Positions 52,265 to 61,513 of a stretch of DNA of 64,000 nt are shown one piece after another. Below the pieces are notes generated by a model. That model saw only the letters and a program-made list of their open reading frames with translations. It was not told where the DNA came from and did not search any database. Each line of letters opens with the position of its first letter. The first letter of the stretch is position 1. The stretch spans positions 1 to 64,000 of the forward strand of contig CAKSTB010000016.1 of the NCBI GenBank assembly GCA_934490165.1, in the 5' to 3' direction. Made by a program: the position numbers and the translations under genes. The stretch comes from an uncultured Ruminiclostridium sp. (lineage in GTDB: Bacteria > Bacillota > Clostridia > Oscillospirales > Ruminococcaceae).

Positions 52265-53359
52265 ATGAAAAAGATAACAGCAATACTATTATGTGCGGTA
52301 ATGTGCGTGTTTATTGCAGGTTGCAGCAGCGAACCCGTACAGGAAAGCAGTGAACAACAGACATCTTCGGATACTGTAAGTTCCGTACCGGAAGTTCCCG
52401 CACCGGACGGTTTCAGGGTTGAAGGCACGAAGCTTATCGACGGCTATGGCGAAGAGTATGTGATCCGCGGTGTGAACCACGCTTATACATGGTTCAAGAG
52501 CGATACGGATAACGCGATAGAGGGCATTAAATATGTAGGTTCAAATACGGTTCGTCTTGTACTGTCCGACGGCGATCAGTGGGACAAGGTGACAAGAGCG
52601 GAGCTGAAGAGCCTTATAAGGAAATGCAAGAAAAATCAACTCGTGGCAGTGCTTGAAATACATGACGGTGCCGGTAAGGACGATGTTTCTTTCCTTAATA
52701 ATGCGGTTGATTACTGGATAGGCATGAAGGAGCTGCTGAACGAAAATAAGGCTTATGTTCTTGTCAATATCGCAAACGAGTGGTACGGCACATACGATAA
52801 GCTCGAAACATGGCGCGATGCCTATGTCGATGCGGTAAAGAAGCTCAGAGATGCGGGAATTGAGAATACTCTTGTAGTCGACAGCGCAGGCTGGGGACAG
52901 TGCGCGGACAGCGTTCTGAAGTACGGCGAGGAGATACTGAAAGCCGATAAGGACGCAAACACAATGTTCGCAGTGCATATGTACGGTACAGCCGGCAAGG
53001 ACGAGAAGCTCATCAAGAGCACTATTGATACGGCTCAGGAAAAGAACCTCTGCCTGCTCATAGGCGAGTTCGGCTGGAATCATACAGACGGCAAGGTCGA
53101 CTTTGAAACGATAATGCAGTACTCGACTGAGAAGAATGTCGGTTATCTTGCCTGGTCGTGGAAGGGCAACGGCGATGATGTAAATTATCTTGACGTTTCT
53201 CGCGACTGGGCAGGCGTTGACCTTACAACCGAATGGGGTAAGCCGCTTGTTGAGGGCGAGTACGGTATAAAGAAAACTTCAAAGGTATGCTCTGTCTATA
53301 CAAAGTACGCAACCGATGATACAGGCAGTACGGACGAAGCTACAGACCCTGTAGAGTAA
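52265..53359 (+). CDS. Lipoprotein GH5 glycosidase, probable beta-mannanase
   Basis: About 364 residues. A lipoprotein signal peptide (MKKITAILLCAVMCVFIAGC, lipobox FIAGC), a Ser/Pro-rich linker to about residue 50, then a GH5 TIM barrel. The acid/base is Glu172 in ANEWYG, the nucleophile Glu268 in LIGEFGWN, with GVNHAYTWF near the start of the barrel. The VNHxxTW pattern and short barrel suggest the GH5_8 mannanase group, but glucanase activity cannot be excluded. It is anchored to the outer face of the membrane and would cut mannan or glucan chains near the cell. The ATG at 52265 is better spaced from GGAAAGGA than the one at 52259. Confidence 0.88.
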   Translation: MKKITAILLCAVMCVFIAGCSSEPVQESSEQQTSSDTVSSVPEVPAPDGFRVEGTKLIDGYGEEYVIRGVNHAYTWFKSDTDNAIEGIKYVGSNTVRLVLSDGDQWDKVTRAELKSLIRKCKKNQLVAVLEIHDGAGKDDVSFLNNAVDYWIGMKELLNENKAYVLVNIANEWYGTYDKLETWRDAYVDAVKKLRDAGIENTLVVDSAGWGQCADSVLKYGEEILKADKDANTMFAVHMYGTAGKDEKLIKSTIDTAQEKNLCLLIGEFGWNHTDGKVDFETIMQYSTEKNVGYLAWSWKGNGDDVNYLDVSRDWAGVDLTTEWGKPLVEGEYGIKKTSKVCSVYTKYATDDTGSTDEATDPVE

Positions 53360-53380
53360 TCCGAAAATAAGAATATTCTG

Positions 53381-53418
53381 ACCGGCGCACCGCAAAGTGC
53401 GCCGGTTGTTGCATTTTA
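53381..53418 (+). terminator. Terminator of the GH5 lipoprotein gene
   Basis: ACCGGCGCAC-CGCAAA-GTGCGCCGGT is a perfect stem; a weak T-rich tail (TGTTGCATTTT) follows. Confidence 0.8.
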
Positions 53419-53527
53419 TGTGCTTTTTGTAGTATAATCGATATTGAAAAATGTATATTGCCGACAGGCGATCAGTGAAAGCAAAATTAACGGTAAACGG
53501 AAAACGCATTATTACGGAGAATTACAT

Positions 53528-54409
53528 ATGAACAGTATAAAAGTAGCATTGTTACAGCTTATGCCGGAAGAAAATTTACAGGGAAATATCGAAAAGGGAA
53601 CACGGGCAATAGAAAAATCAGCAATGATGGGTGCGGATATTGCGCTTTTCCCTGAAATGTGGAGTTGCGGATATGATTTTCCGCAGGACAAGAATGCTCT
53701 GCAAAAACTTGCTGTGAGCCGTGACAGCGGTTATACGGAAGCGTTCAGAAAAGCGGCAGTCGATAATGATATAGCGGTAGCAGTGACATATCTTGCAAAA
53801 AACGGGAGCAATGCGCCTTTCAATACAGTAACGCTGTTTAACAGGCACGGAGCGGAAATGTTCACCTATCACAAGGTGCATACCTGCGACTTTGGCTATG
53901 AAAGAGTGCTGTCGCACGGAGATGAGTTTTTCACGGCTGAGCTTGACACAAAGAGCGGAAAAGTGAATGTCGGGGCAATGATATGCTATGACAGGGAATT
54001 CCCCGAAAGCGCAAGAATACTTATGCTGAAAGGCGCGGAGCTGATACTTGTGCCGAACGCCTGCCCGATGGAGCTGAACCGAATATCACAGCTCAGAGCG
54101 AGGGCGTATGAGAATATGACTGGCATTGCTACGGTAAATTATCCTTATGGCAAGCCGGACTGCAACGGTCATTCTACCGCTTTTGACGGCATAGCATACA
54201 GGATAGACGGAAGCGGCGGACGCGATACGCTGGTTATCGAAGCAGGTGAGCGCGAGGGGATATACATCGCCGATTTCCCGATCGAAGAGATACGGGAGTA
54301 CCGCCGCCGCGAGGTGCACGGCAACGCATTCCGCCGCCCCGAGAAGTACGGACTTCTGACTGATATGACGGTGAATGAGCCGTTTATAAGAGAGGAGAAA
54401 AATCCGTGA
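53528..54409 (+). CDS. Carbon-nitrogen hydrolase (nitrilase superfamily)
   Basis: About 293 residues with the complete nitrilase catalytic triad: Glu43 in LFPEMWSCG, Lys116 in YHKVHTCDFG and Cys153 in MICYDREFPE. The family includes omega-amidases, carbamoylputrescine amidases and related amide hydrolases. The substrate is unknown; it acts in the cytoplasm. I chose the ATG at 53528, which has GGAGAA upstream; the longer frame has no family match. The stop overlaps the GTG start of the next gene (GTGA), so they are coupled. Confidence 0.9.
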   Translation: MNSIKVALLQLMPEENLQGNIEKGTRAIEKSAMMGADIALFPEMWSCGYDFPQDKNALQKLAVSRDSGYTEAFRKAAVDNDIAVAVTYLAKNGSNAPFNTVTLFNRHGAEMFTYHKVHTCDFGYERVLSHGDEFFTAELDTKSGKVNVGAMICYDREFPESARILMLKGAELILVPNACPMELNRISQLRARAYENMTGIATVNYPYGKPDCNGHSTAFDGIAYRIDGSGGRDTLVIEAGEREGIYIADFPIEEIREYRRREVHGNAFRRPEKYGLLTDMTVNEPFIREEKNP

Positions 54410-55128
54410 CAGCAGTAGCAAATCGCAGTGTGACCCATACTGTGACGGTCGGGAACAGGAAAATCGTGTACGAGCTTACCCGCAAGAGGGTCAAGAATAT
54501 AAACCTCAGGATAAAGCCTGACGGCTCGGTGCACGTTTCGACGTCAAATGCCGTTACTATCGCTGTAATTGAGCGCATTATAAGGGAAAAATCCGATTTT
54601 ATTCTTGGCGCAATAGATAAGTACAACGAAAAAAGCAAGGTAGCAAAAATTCGCTTTGAAGATGAGGAGATCCTGTCGATACTCGGTATTGAGTATATGT
54701 TCTTCATTTATAAAGGAGAGTATAATCATATAGAAGAAAACATCGGTACATTGGCACTTTATGTTACCGATACAGATGATTACGATCTTAAATACAGGAC
54801 ATATATAACATGGCTGAAACCGCAGTGCATGAAGATTATGACAACTCTTTGCCAAAAGGCATATGATGAATATTACCGCTCACTCGGAATTAAATTTCCG
54901 GTGATAAAGGTAAAAGATATGCGTTCAAGGTGGGGGAGCTGTATACCGTCAAAGGGGATACTTACATTCAATGTTCACCTGATGGAATATCCGCTAGCCG
55001 CCGCAGAATATGTAGTCGCACACGAATTTACACACTTTTTGCAGGCAAATCACAGCGCGCGGTTTTATGCCGAGCTTGCAAAATTCATGCCCGATCACCG
55101 CGAAAGGGAAAGGTTGTTGAAAGGGTGA
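54406..55128 (+). CDS. YgjP/SprT-like metalloprotease (DUF45)
   Basis: The protein has 240 residues. It carries HEFTH (His206, Glu207, His210), the zinc motif of M48-like gluzincins, preceded by MRSRWGSC and followed by MPDHRERERLLKG. This is the YgjP/WLM-like family DUF45, often found beside type I restriction systems, though none is here. The start is GTG, overlapping the upstream stop by four bases. The function is not known; proteolysis is inferred from the motif. Confidence 0.88.
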   Translation: MTAVANRSVTHTVTVGNRKIVYELTRKRVKNINLRIKPDGSVHVSTSNAVTIAVIERIIREKSDFILGAIDKYNEKSKVAKIRFEDEEILSILGIEYMFFIYKGEYNHIEENIGTLALYVTDTDDYDLKYRTYITWLKPQCMKIMTTLCQKAYDEYYRSLGIKFPVIKVKDMRSRWGSCIPSKGILTFNVHLMEYPLAAAEYVVAHEFTHFLQANHSARFYAELAKFMPDHRERERLLKG

Positions 55129-55178
55129 ATTACTGCATATAACTGTGATACGATCCGATTTGAGAAATATATAAATAG

Positions 55179-55207
55179 AGCCCGGGGATAAATCCTCGGG
55201 CTTTTTA
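55179..55207 (+). terminator. Terminator of the amidase-protease operon
   Basis: AGCCCGGGGAT and TCCTCGGGCT pair (one bulge), followed by T5. Confidence 0.85.
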
Positions 55208-55218
55208 TCATTTATAGT

Positions 55219-56244
55219 TTACAGCACCTTTATAAGTTCGTCATAAATCGGCGCATAATGCTCGTCCGTTATGCCGAAATCCATTTCCTTGTACGACCAT
55301 ACCGCACGGGCAATATGATACTTTTCAAAGGCTTCGTTTATCATTCTGAACCAGTTCAGTGTGCCCTGTGTATCAGCCCTGTCTATAACTCCGTATTCAC
55401 CGCAGTAAAGAGGAAGATCCAGCTTTTCGGCAACCTTTATGGCATCGCCGAACATCTTTACAAAGAAACCGCTGTCTATCATACCTGAAACGCCGTCAAA
55501 GTCAGGAGCATAATCGTTGCCGAAATACTTTTCGCTGTCGGCACTCAGTTTCTCGACCGTATCGGGGAAGGTCGTGCGGTAGGAAAGGTCGAGCTTGTCT
55601 ATCCATGACGCACCCTGATGTGTGAAAATGAGGGGGCTGTAGCAGTGGAAAGTCAGTACAATGTTTTCGTCCCACGGAATGTCAAGCTTTGTCAGTCCGT
55701 GAATGCTGGAATTGAAAATACCGCCGATAACTATCTTTGTGTCGGGTGCGATTTTTCGTATCTCTTTAACAGTACGGCTTGCTATCTTGTTCCACGGGTC
55801 GGCAAAGTCTGCACTTGTGATCTCGTTGAGCAGTTCAAAGGCTATATGCTCATCGTTGCCGTAACGCTTTGCTATCTCCTGCCACAGGTAGACAAACTGA
55901 TCCTGTAATTTTTCATTTGCGAAAAATCCGCAGTAGGTCGGGTCATCAAAGATGTAGCCGCAGGTCTTATGCAAGTCGATAACGATATTAAGACCGTACT
56001 TTTTGCACCAGTTCACACAGCTTTCGATATAAGTCATTCCGCTTTCGATAAGCTTGCCGTCGTCTGTCTGTATCACGTTGTAATCAACAGGCATACGGAC
56101 GTGGTCAAGCCCCATGGAGGCTATCTTTTCGATATCCTTTTCGGTGATGAATGTCGAGTAGTGCTCATCATTATAATTCTTGCCGCACTGGGATATCCAG
56201 CCGCCGAGGTCGATGCCTTTATAAAAGCCGTCAAAGTTTCTCAT
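55219..56244 (-). CDS. GH5 endoglucanase-like glycosidase, cytoplasmic
   Basis: A 341-residue GH5 TIM barrel without a signal peptide. The acid/base is Glu141 in FELLNEITS and the nucleophile Glu283 in LYCGEYGVID. Early features are LGGWISQCGKNY and LDHVRMPVDYNVI. It resembles cellulase/beta-glucosidase-type GH5 enzymes. Lack of a signal suggests action on imported cello-oligosaccharides or other beta-glucosides rather than on polymers. GGAGG precedes the ATG. Its leader holds a small GCAGGG-4-CCCTGC hairpin near 56276-56292. Confidence 0.9.
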   Translation of the reverse strand: MRNFDGFYKGIDLGGWISQCGKNYNDEHYSTFITEKDIEKIASMGLDHVRMPVDYNVIQTDDGKLIESGMTYIESCVNWCKKYGLNIVIDLHKTCGYIFDDPTYCGFFANEKLQDQFVYLWQEIAKRYGNDEHIAFELLNEITSADFADPWNKIASRTVKEIRKIAPDTKIVIGGIFNSSIHGLTKLDIPWDENIVLTFHCYSPLIFTHQGASWIDKLDLSYRTTFPDTVEKLSADSEKYFGNDYAPDFDGVSGMIDSGFFVKMFGDAIKVAEKLDLPLYCGEYGVIDRADTQGTLNWFRMINEAFEKYHIARAVWSYKEMDFGITDEHYAPIYDELIKVL

Positions 56245-56372
56245 AGTTTTCCTCCGTCATAATTAAAGTTTCCGGCAGGGTCACCCCTGCATTTTATGTT
56301 TGCGACTTAATTATAACAGCGAAAGCTAAAATGCAATATCTATAATGTGGCTAATTTTATATTTTTGTGTGA

Positions 56373-57944
56373 TTATTTTCTGCTGAGCGCTTTGTTAAGG
56401 TCGCTTTCGGGTGTATCGGTCGGGGTGATGTTGTAATTCTTCACAAGTACATCAAGCACACCGGGCGAAACGAACGCGGGCAGAGTAGGACCGAGAAAAA
56501 TATTCTTTATGCCGAGGTACAGGAGAGTAAGCAGTATGCAGACGGCTTTCTGCTCATACCATGACAGAACAAGCGTCAGCGGCAGGTCGTTTACCGAACA
56601 GCCGAAAGCGTCGGCAAGCGCAAGGGCTATCCTTATAGCGCTGTAGGCATCGTTGCACTGTCCGCAGTCGAGTATCCTCGGTATGCCCTCGATCGTGCCG
56701 AGGTCAAGGTCGTTTATACGGTACTTTCCGCAGGCAAGTGTTAAAATAAGCGTATCGGGCGGGGTCGCCTTTGCAAAGTCGGTGTAGTAGCTTCTGCTCG
56801 GACTTGCTCCGTCACAGCCGCCTATAAGGAAGAAGTGCTTTATCTTACCCTGCTTTACCAGTGCTACTATCTCATCGGCTCTTGATAATACGGCATTATG
56901 CGCAAAGCCTGTCATTACGGTGTGACCGCCGTTCATACCTGTCATTTCCTTATCCTCGTCATAGCCGCCGCATTCAAGCGCCTTTGCAATAACAGGCGAA
57001 AAGTCCTTGTCGTCACCTATGTGGACAAGCTCGGGGTAAGATACGACAGAGGTCGTGAACACTCTGTCACTGTAGCTCTGCCTTACCGGCATAATGCAGT
57101 TAGTGGTGAACAGTATCGGGGCGGGAATGTTGTGGAACTCCGACTGCTGATTTTGCCAGCCCGTACCGAAGTTGCCCTTTAAGTGCTTGTATTTTTTAAG
57201 CTCGGGATAGCCGTGGGCGGGGAGCATTTCACTGTGGGTGTAGATGTTTATACCCTTGCCCTCGGTCTGCTGGAGCAACAGCTTCATATCGTGCAGGTCG
57301 TGACCGCTGACAACTATAAAAGGTCCTTTTTCTATCGTCAGCGGAACAACGGTGGGTACGGGATCTCCGTAGCTTTCGGTGTTGGCACTGTCAAGCAGAG
57401 CCATACATCTGAAATTGACTTCACCTGTCTTAAGCACGAGCCTTAACAGCTTGTCGGGGTCGTTTTCACCCTCTATTGCCCTGAGCGCCGTGTAGAAGAA
57501 AGCGTTTACCTCGTTGTCAGTTTTTCCGAGTGCTAGTGCGTGATAAGCGTATGCCGCCATACCCTTTATGCCGAACAGGATAAGCGACTTCAGCGAACGG
57601 ATATCTTCACTTGCTTCCCACAGCCTTGAAAGCTCATAGTCGTCAACGTGGCTTTTATATATTCTGCGTTTTTCGTCCTTGACTTCAGCAGTAAGCTCCT
57701 TTACCGTATGGGTGTTGAAGTTTACGTTGGTTATGGTCGTAAAAAGACCTTTCAGTACAAGGCGGTCGGTACTGTCGGTCGGAGCACCGTATTCTGCCGC
57801 CTTTGCAAGTCCTATAAGTGCGCCGATAAGCTCGTCCTGTGCCTTTGCGGTGTCGCTTTTCTTACCGCAGACACCTGCTTTGCCGTTGCACTTTTCGTTA
57901 TGTGCCGTCTGTTGGCACTGGAAACAAAACATTTCGTCAGTCAT
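56373..57944 (-). CDS. hcp: Hydroxylamine reductase / hybrid-cluster protein
   Basis: The protein has 523 residues. The N-terminal Cys set (MFCFQCQQTAHNEKC...GVCG) binds a cubane 4Fe-4S cluster. The hybrid 4Fe-2O-2S cluster ligands are in LFTTNCIMP, HTVMTGFAHNAV, ACGKYRIN and ILDCGQCNDAYSA. Hcp reduces hydroxylamine and nitric oxide and protects anaerobes from nitrosative stress. GGAGG precedes the ATG. It follows ldhA by 23 bases and is the last gene of an rbr-ldhA-hcp operon. Confidence 0.96.
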   Translation of the reverse strand: MTDEMFCFQCQQTAHNEKCNGKAGVCGKKSDTAKAQDELIGALIGLAKAAEYGAPTDSTDRLVLKGLFTTITNVNFNTHTVKELTAEVKDEKRRIYKSHVDDYELSRLWEASEDIRSLKSLILFGIKGMAAYAYHALALGKTDNEVNAFFYTALRAIEGENDPDKLLRLVLKTGEVNFRCMALLDSANTESYGDPVPTVVPLTIEKGPFIVVSGHDLHDMKLLLQQTEGKGINIYTHSEMLPAHGYPELKKYKHLKGNFGTGWQNQQSEFHNIPAPILFTTNCIMPVRQSYSDRVFTTSVVSYPELVHIGDDKDFSPVIAKALECGGYDEDKEMTGMNGGHTVMTGFAHNAVLSRADEIVALVKQGKIKHFFLIGGCDGASPSRSYYTDFAKATPPDTLILTLACGKYRINDLDLGTIEGIPRILDCGQCNDAYSAIRIALALADAFGCSVNDLPLTLVLSWYEQKAVCILLTLLYLGIKNIFLGPTLPAFVSPGVLDVLVKNYNITPTDTPESDLNKALSRK

Positions 57945-57967
57945 AAGTTTACCTCCGTCGGGTAGCG

Positions 57968-58948
57968 TTATTTTATTTTTACTTCGTTAACAAGCGGTTT
58001 ACCCGCAAAGAAAGCGTCAAGGTTTTCATATGTGGTTACTGCGATATTATGCAGTGCTTCGCGGGTGAGAAAAGCCTGATGAGAAGTGAGCAAGACATTC
58101 GGGCGGGAGATAAGCAGGGCGAGCACATCGTCCTTTATTATCGTATCGGACATATCCTCAAAGAAGAAGTCGCCCTCTTCCTCGTATACGTCAAGACCCG
58201 CACCTCTTATCTTTCCGCTGTTCAGCGCGTCAAGAAGGGCGGTGCTGTCGATAAGCGCACCTCTTGAGGTGTTGATTATAAATACGTCATTTTTCATCTT
58301 TGAAAAAGCGTTTTTATCAAGCATACGCCTGTTCTTGTCGGTAAGCGGGCAGTGAAGCGATATTACATCACTGTTGGCGTACAGAGTATCAAGGTCGGTG
58401 TAGATAAAATCGACATTCTTTGCGGGGTATGGGTCATATGCCAGCACGTCCATACCGAAGCCGTGGCAGATATCTATAAATGCTCTGCCTATCTTACCTG
58501 TGCCTATAACGCCCGCTGTTTTTCCGTGCAGGTCAAAGCCTGTGAAGCCCGCTATATTGAAATTGAAGTCGCGCACACGGATATAGGCACGGTGTATCTT
58601 TCTGTTCAGGGAAAGGAGCAGTGCCATTGCGTGTTCCGCAACGGCATAGGGAGAGTAAGCGGGTACTCTTACTATCTTTATCCTGTCCTGCGCCGCTTTG
58701 AGGTCAATATTGCTGTAGCCTGCGCTTCGCATTGCTATTATCTTTGTGCCGCCGTCACACAGCGTGTCTACAGTTCTGCTGTCGATATCGTCATTGACAA
58801 AGGCGCAGACTGCTTCGCACCCTTTAGCCATTACCGCGGTGCGGTAGTTGAGCTTTGACTCGATGTATATCATCTCATATCCCGTATTGACATTATCGAA
58901 TGAGGCTTTGTCATATGACTTTGTATCAAAAAATGCTATCTTTTTCAT
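57968..58948 (-). CDS. ldhA: D-2-hydroxyacid dehydrogenase (D-lactate dehydrogenase-like)
   Basis: The protein has 326 residues and the fold of D-isomer-specific 2-hydroxyacid dehydrogenases. It has the NAD motif GVIGTGKIGRAF, the substrate Arg in NTSRGALID, Glu in LDVYEEEGDFFFED, and His in LLTSHQAFLT. FFFED is typical of D-lactate dehydrogenases, which reduce pyruvate to D-lactate. It starts three bases after the rubrerythrin stop with no clear ribosome site, so it is probably translationally coupled. Its link to rubrerythrin and Hcp suggests NADH disposal under oxidative or nitrosative stress. Confidence 0.92.
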   Translation of the reverse strand: MKKIAFFDTKSYDKASFDNVNTGYEMIYIESKLNYRTAVMAKGCEAVCAFVNDDIDSRTVDTLCDGGTKIIAMRSAGYSNIDLKAAQDRIKIVRVPAYSPYAVAEHAMALLLSLNRKIHRAYIRVRDFNFNIAGFTGFDLHGKTAGVIGTGKIGRAFIDICHGFGMDVLAYDPYPAKNVDFIYTDLDTLYANSDVISLHCPLTDKNRRMLDKNAFSKMKNDVFIINTSRGALIDSTALLDALNSGKIRGAGLDVYEEEGDFFFEDMSDTIIKDDVLALLISRPNVLLTSHQAFLTREALHNIAVTTYENLDAFFAGKPLVNEVKIK

Positions 58949-58951
58949 AGG

Positions 58952-59494
58952 CTACGATAACCTGCTGTCTTCCTTTCGCTGAAAATAGCCCTGCGGTCTG
59001 CGGCAGACAGGGCAGTACTCGGGAGGGGTAGTGCCGCAGTGAATATATCCGCAGTTACGGCACAGCCATACTGTTTCACCCGAAGAGGAGCGTATGCTTC
59101 CGTCCGAGAGCATTTGAGCAAATGTGTTGAAACGGCTTTCGTGGTCTTTTTCTATAGCGCCTACGCGCTCAAACAGGTCGGCTATATTGTCAAGCCCCTC
59201 CTGACGTGCGGTTTCGGCATATTCCTTATACATCTGCGTCCATTCGTAATTTTCGCCGTGAGCGGCTTTTTCAAGTGCATCGGCGGTTTTCGGGATACCT
59301 CCGAAAATAAGTCCGAACCAAAGCTCTGCGTGAGCTCTTTCGTTTTTTGCTGTTGTGCGGAATACCTGTGATATTTCCTCATCACCGTCGGACTTTGCCT
59401 TGTCGGCGTATATCTCATAGCGTACCATTGCCGCCGCTTCGTTTGCAAATGCGGTTTTCAGGTTTTCAAGTGTTTTTGACTCAGATAATTGCAT
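58952..59494 (-). CDS. rbr: Rubrerythrin
   Basis: The protein has 180 residues. A ferritin-like diiron domain (ANEAAAMVRYEIYA, TAKNERAHAELWF, FERVGAIEKDHESRF) is followed by a C-terminal rubredoxin-like domain with two Cys pairs (CRNCGYIHCG and CPVCRRP). It reduces hydrogen peroxide in the cytoplasm of anaerobes. AAAGGAG precedes the ATG. It is the first gene of the rbr-ldhA-hcp operon. Confidence 0.96.
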   Translation of the reverse strand: MQLSESKTLENLKTAFANEAAAMVRYEIYADKAKSDGDEEISQVFRTTAKNERAHAELWFGLIFGGIPKTADALEKAAHGENYEWTQMYKEYAETARQEGLDNIADLFERVGAIEKDHESRFNTFAQMLSDGSIRSSSGETVWLCRNCGYIHCGTTPPEYCPVCRRPQGYFQRKEDSRLS

Positions 59495-59581
59495 AAAAAA
59501 TCTCCTTTGCTTTAGTTACCGTTATTGTAACCGAAGAAAAGGAGAATATTTATTCAAAATTTGTTTTGCGGGAAAAACAGG

Positions 59582-60424
59582 TCACTTTCTTATGAAAAGT
59601 ACGCCCAGAGTGTTAGGTCCGCAGTGACTGCATACTGTACAGCCTGCCTCTGTTTCAAGTATCTCTTCAAACTTTCCGAGCTTCTTTACCGCCTTGTGCG
59701 CTATATCGATTATTTCTTTATCGCTGGGAGAATGGGTGATGAATATGCGCTTGTAATCAATATCATCTCTGCCCGAAAGGCGCTCGGTGATATATTTTTC
59801 TATGCAGGCGGAATATTTACCTCTGTACTTCTTGCCGACACCCATCTTGCCGTCCTTTACTTCTATGCAGGGACGGAGCGAAAGAAGGTTAGCGCCCAGC
59901 GCCGCAAGTGCAGAGCATCTGCCGCCTTTACGCAGAAAATCCAGCTTTTCTATTACAAAGCTTGCTTCGACCTTTGATGTAAGAGCGTTCATAGCTTTTA
60001 CGATGTCCTCGGGCTTTTCGCCTGCCTGCGCCATTTCAGCCGCTCTCAGTACGATATGTCCGCTTCCTGTTGAAAGGTTGCGGCTGTCTATAATGTATAC
60101 GTTATCAAAGCTTTCAGCGGCAATGCAGGCATTCTGGTAACAGCTCGAAAATTCGGCGCTGATATCAACGTGGATGACTGCGTCGTATTCCTTGCTGAGA
60201 GGTGTGAATGCTTCGATATAGTCTGCTACATTCACTGCGGCGGTAGAGGTGAGCGCTCCGCCCGATTTTACATGGTCGAAAATATCCTTCGGGGTAATTT
60301 CAAGTCCGTCCTTGTAGGATCTGCCGTCCTTGACAATGTAGAGCGGAAGAATTGTAATACCGTACTTTTCGACCAGCTCCTTTGAGAGGTCGCAGGTACT
60401 GTCTGCGGTGATCTTTATATTCAT
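59582..60424 (-). CDS. DegV family fatty-acid-binding protein (FakB-like)
   Basis: The protein has 280 residues with the DegV/EDD fold: KITADSTCDLSKELVEKYGI at the start, SGGALTSTAAVN, HVDISAEFSSCYQNA, DSRNLSTGSGHIV and a C-terminal HCGPNTLGVLF. DegV proteins are FakB subunits that hold a fatty acid for phosphorylation by FakA. A FakA-like gene and plsY occur 2-4 kb away in the window, supporting this role. AAGGAG precedes the ATG at 60424; the longer frame crosses the promoter. Confidence 0.92.
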   Translation of the reverse strand: MNIKITADSTCDLSKELVEKYGITILPLYIVKDGRSYKDGLEITPKDIFDHVKSGGALTSTAAVNVADYIEAFTPLSKEYDAVIHVDISAEFSSCYQNACIAAESFDNVYIIDSRNLSTGSGHIVLRAAEMAQAGEKPEDIVKAMNALTSKVEASFVIEKLDFLRKGGRCSALAALGANLLSLRPCIEVKDGKMGVGKKYRGKYSACIEKYITERLSGRDDIDYKRIFITHSPSDKEIIDIAHKAVKKLGKFEEILETEAGCTVCSHCGPNTLGVLFIRK

Positions 60425-60467
60425 AGATATGCTCCTTTCGCGGAAAACGTTGAATTTAATAGTACTA

Positions 60468-60496
60468 AGTATAACATATTTTGTACGAAACGGCAA
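60468..60496 (-). promoter_or_regulatory. Promoter of the degV gene
   Basis: On the minus strand, TTGCCG (60491-60496), 17 bases, TATACT (60468-60473). Confidence 0.65.
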
Positions 60497-60590
60497 TAGT
60501 TTTATTCCGTTTCAGGGAGAAATTATTGGAATTGAATAAAACTGCTTGATATTTCAAAACAATTATGGTAAAATAATGATACAGCTTGTA

Positions 60591-60746
60591 GAAAAAGTCT
60601 GTTTTTGAAATAAACTTCTGATTTATTATCCCTATCCCCAAACCCCTTTCCCCCGGAAAGGGGCTATATTACTGGGGCTACCGCCCCTAGTCCCTGTCGG
60701 GGGCTTCGCCCCTGCGACCCCTTTTTCAAAAAAATATAGGTTTTTC
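60591..60746. repeat. Palindromic C-rich element, MITE-like
   Basis: Outer arms GAAAAA..TTTTTGAAA (60591-60610) and TTTCAAAAA..TTTTTC (60724-60746) are imperfect inverted repeats. Between them lie hairpins CCCCTTTCC/GGAAAGGGG, GGGGC-GCCCC and GGGGC-TTC-GCCCC. It contains no gene. It may be a dispersed repeat or a strong double terminator. Confidence 0.55.
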
Positions 60747-60786
60747 GACAGTCTGTAATGATAATCTATTTTTCGGAGGTAATTTT

Positions 60787-61464
60787 ATGCAATATGAGAT
60801 CAAAGGTACACCGCTACCTGTTGTAATATGCAATGTCGGTGCGGGAGAATCAATGTATACCGAAAAGGGCGGTATGAGCTGGATGACACCGAATATGCAG
60901 ATGTCAACGAATGCGGGCGGCAGTTTCGGCAAGGCAATGTCGAGAATGTTCTCGGGTGAGTCGATGTTCCAGAATATATACACTGCACAGGGCGCACCCG
61001 GTCAGATCGCTTTTGCGTCAAGCTTTCCCGGTGAGATACTGGCAATGGACGTGTCGCAGGGGGCTGTTATAGCGCAGAAGAGCGCATTCCTTGCGGCAGA
61101 GATGAGCGTCAATATGAGCATACATTTCCAAAGAAAGCTCGGCAGCGGCTTTTTCGGCGGCGAGGGCTTCATAATGCAGAGGTTCGAGGGCAGCGGTATG
61201 GTGTTTCTTGAAATTGACGGCTCGGTAATTACATATGATCTTCAGGCGGGACAGTCCATGCTTGTTGACACGGGATATCTTGCGGCTATGACCGAAGGCG
61301 TTTCGATAGATATCGAGAGCGTAAAGGGAATAGGCAACAAGCTGTTCGGCGGCGAGGGCTTCTTCAATACAAAGGTGACGGGACCCGGTAGAATATGGCT
61401 TCAGACAATGCCTGCTTCTGCAATTGCCGCGGCTATTGATCCGTTTATCACTACGGCGAAATGA
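60787..61464 (+). CDS. AIM24 / TIGR00266 family protein
   Basis: A 225-residue beta-rich protein of the AIM24/TIGR00266 family (YEIKGTPLPVVICNVGAGESMYTEKGGMSWM, key motif GAGESMYTEKGGM; RKLGSGFFGGEGF; IGNKLFGGEGFF; GPGRIWLQTMP). Bacterial homologues are widespread but poorly understood; the yeast protein affects mitochondrial inner-membrane structure. CGGAGG precedes the ATG. It is a single gene with a terminator. Confidence 0.9.
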   Translation: MQYEIKGTPLPVVICNVGAGESMYTEKGGMSWMTPNMQMSTNAGGSFGKAMSRMFSGESMFQNIYTAQGAPGQIAFASSFPGEILAMDVSQGAVIAQKSAFLAAEMSVNMSIHFQRKLGSGFFGGEGFIMQRFEGSGMVFLEIDGSVITYDLQAGQSMLVDTGYLAAMTEGVSIDIESVKGIGNKLFGGEGFFNTKVTGPGRIWLQTMPASAIAAAIDPFITTAK

Positions 61465-61478
61465 TGATATGAATATAA

Positions 61479-61511
61479 AAAGATCCGCCTTTTTACGGGC
61501 GGATTTTTTAT
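61479..61511. terminator. Bidirectional terminator between the AIM24 and thiT genes
   Basis: ATCCGCC and GGGCGGAT pair; T runs follow on both strands. Confidence 0.88.
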
Positions 61512-61513
61512 GT

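Noticed and set aside
54406..55128. Part of a type I restriction system, because YgjP-like genes often sit in one
   Set aside because: No hsdR, hsdM or hsdS gene is present; the neighbour is an amidase.
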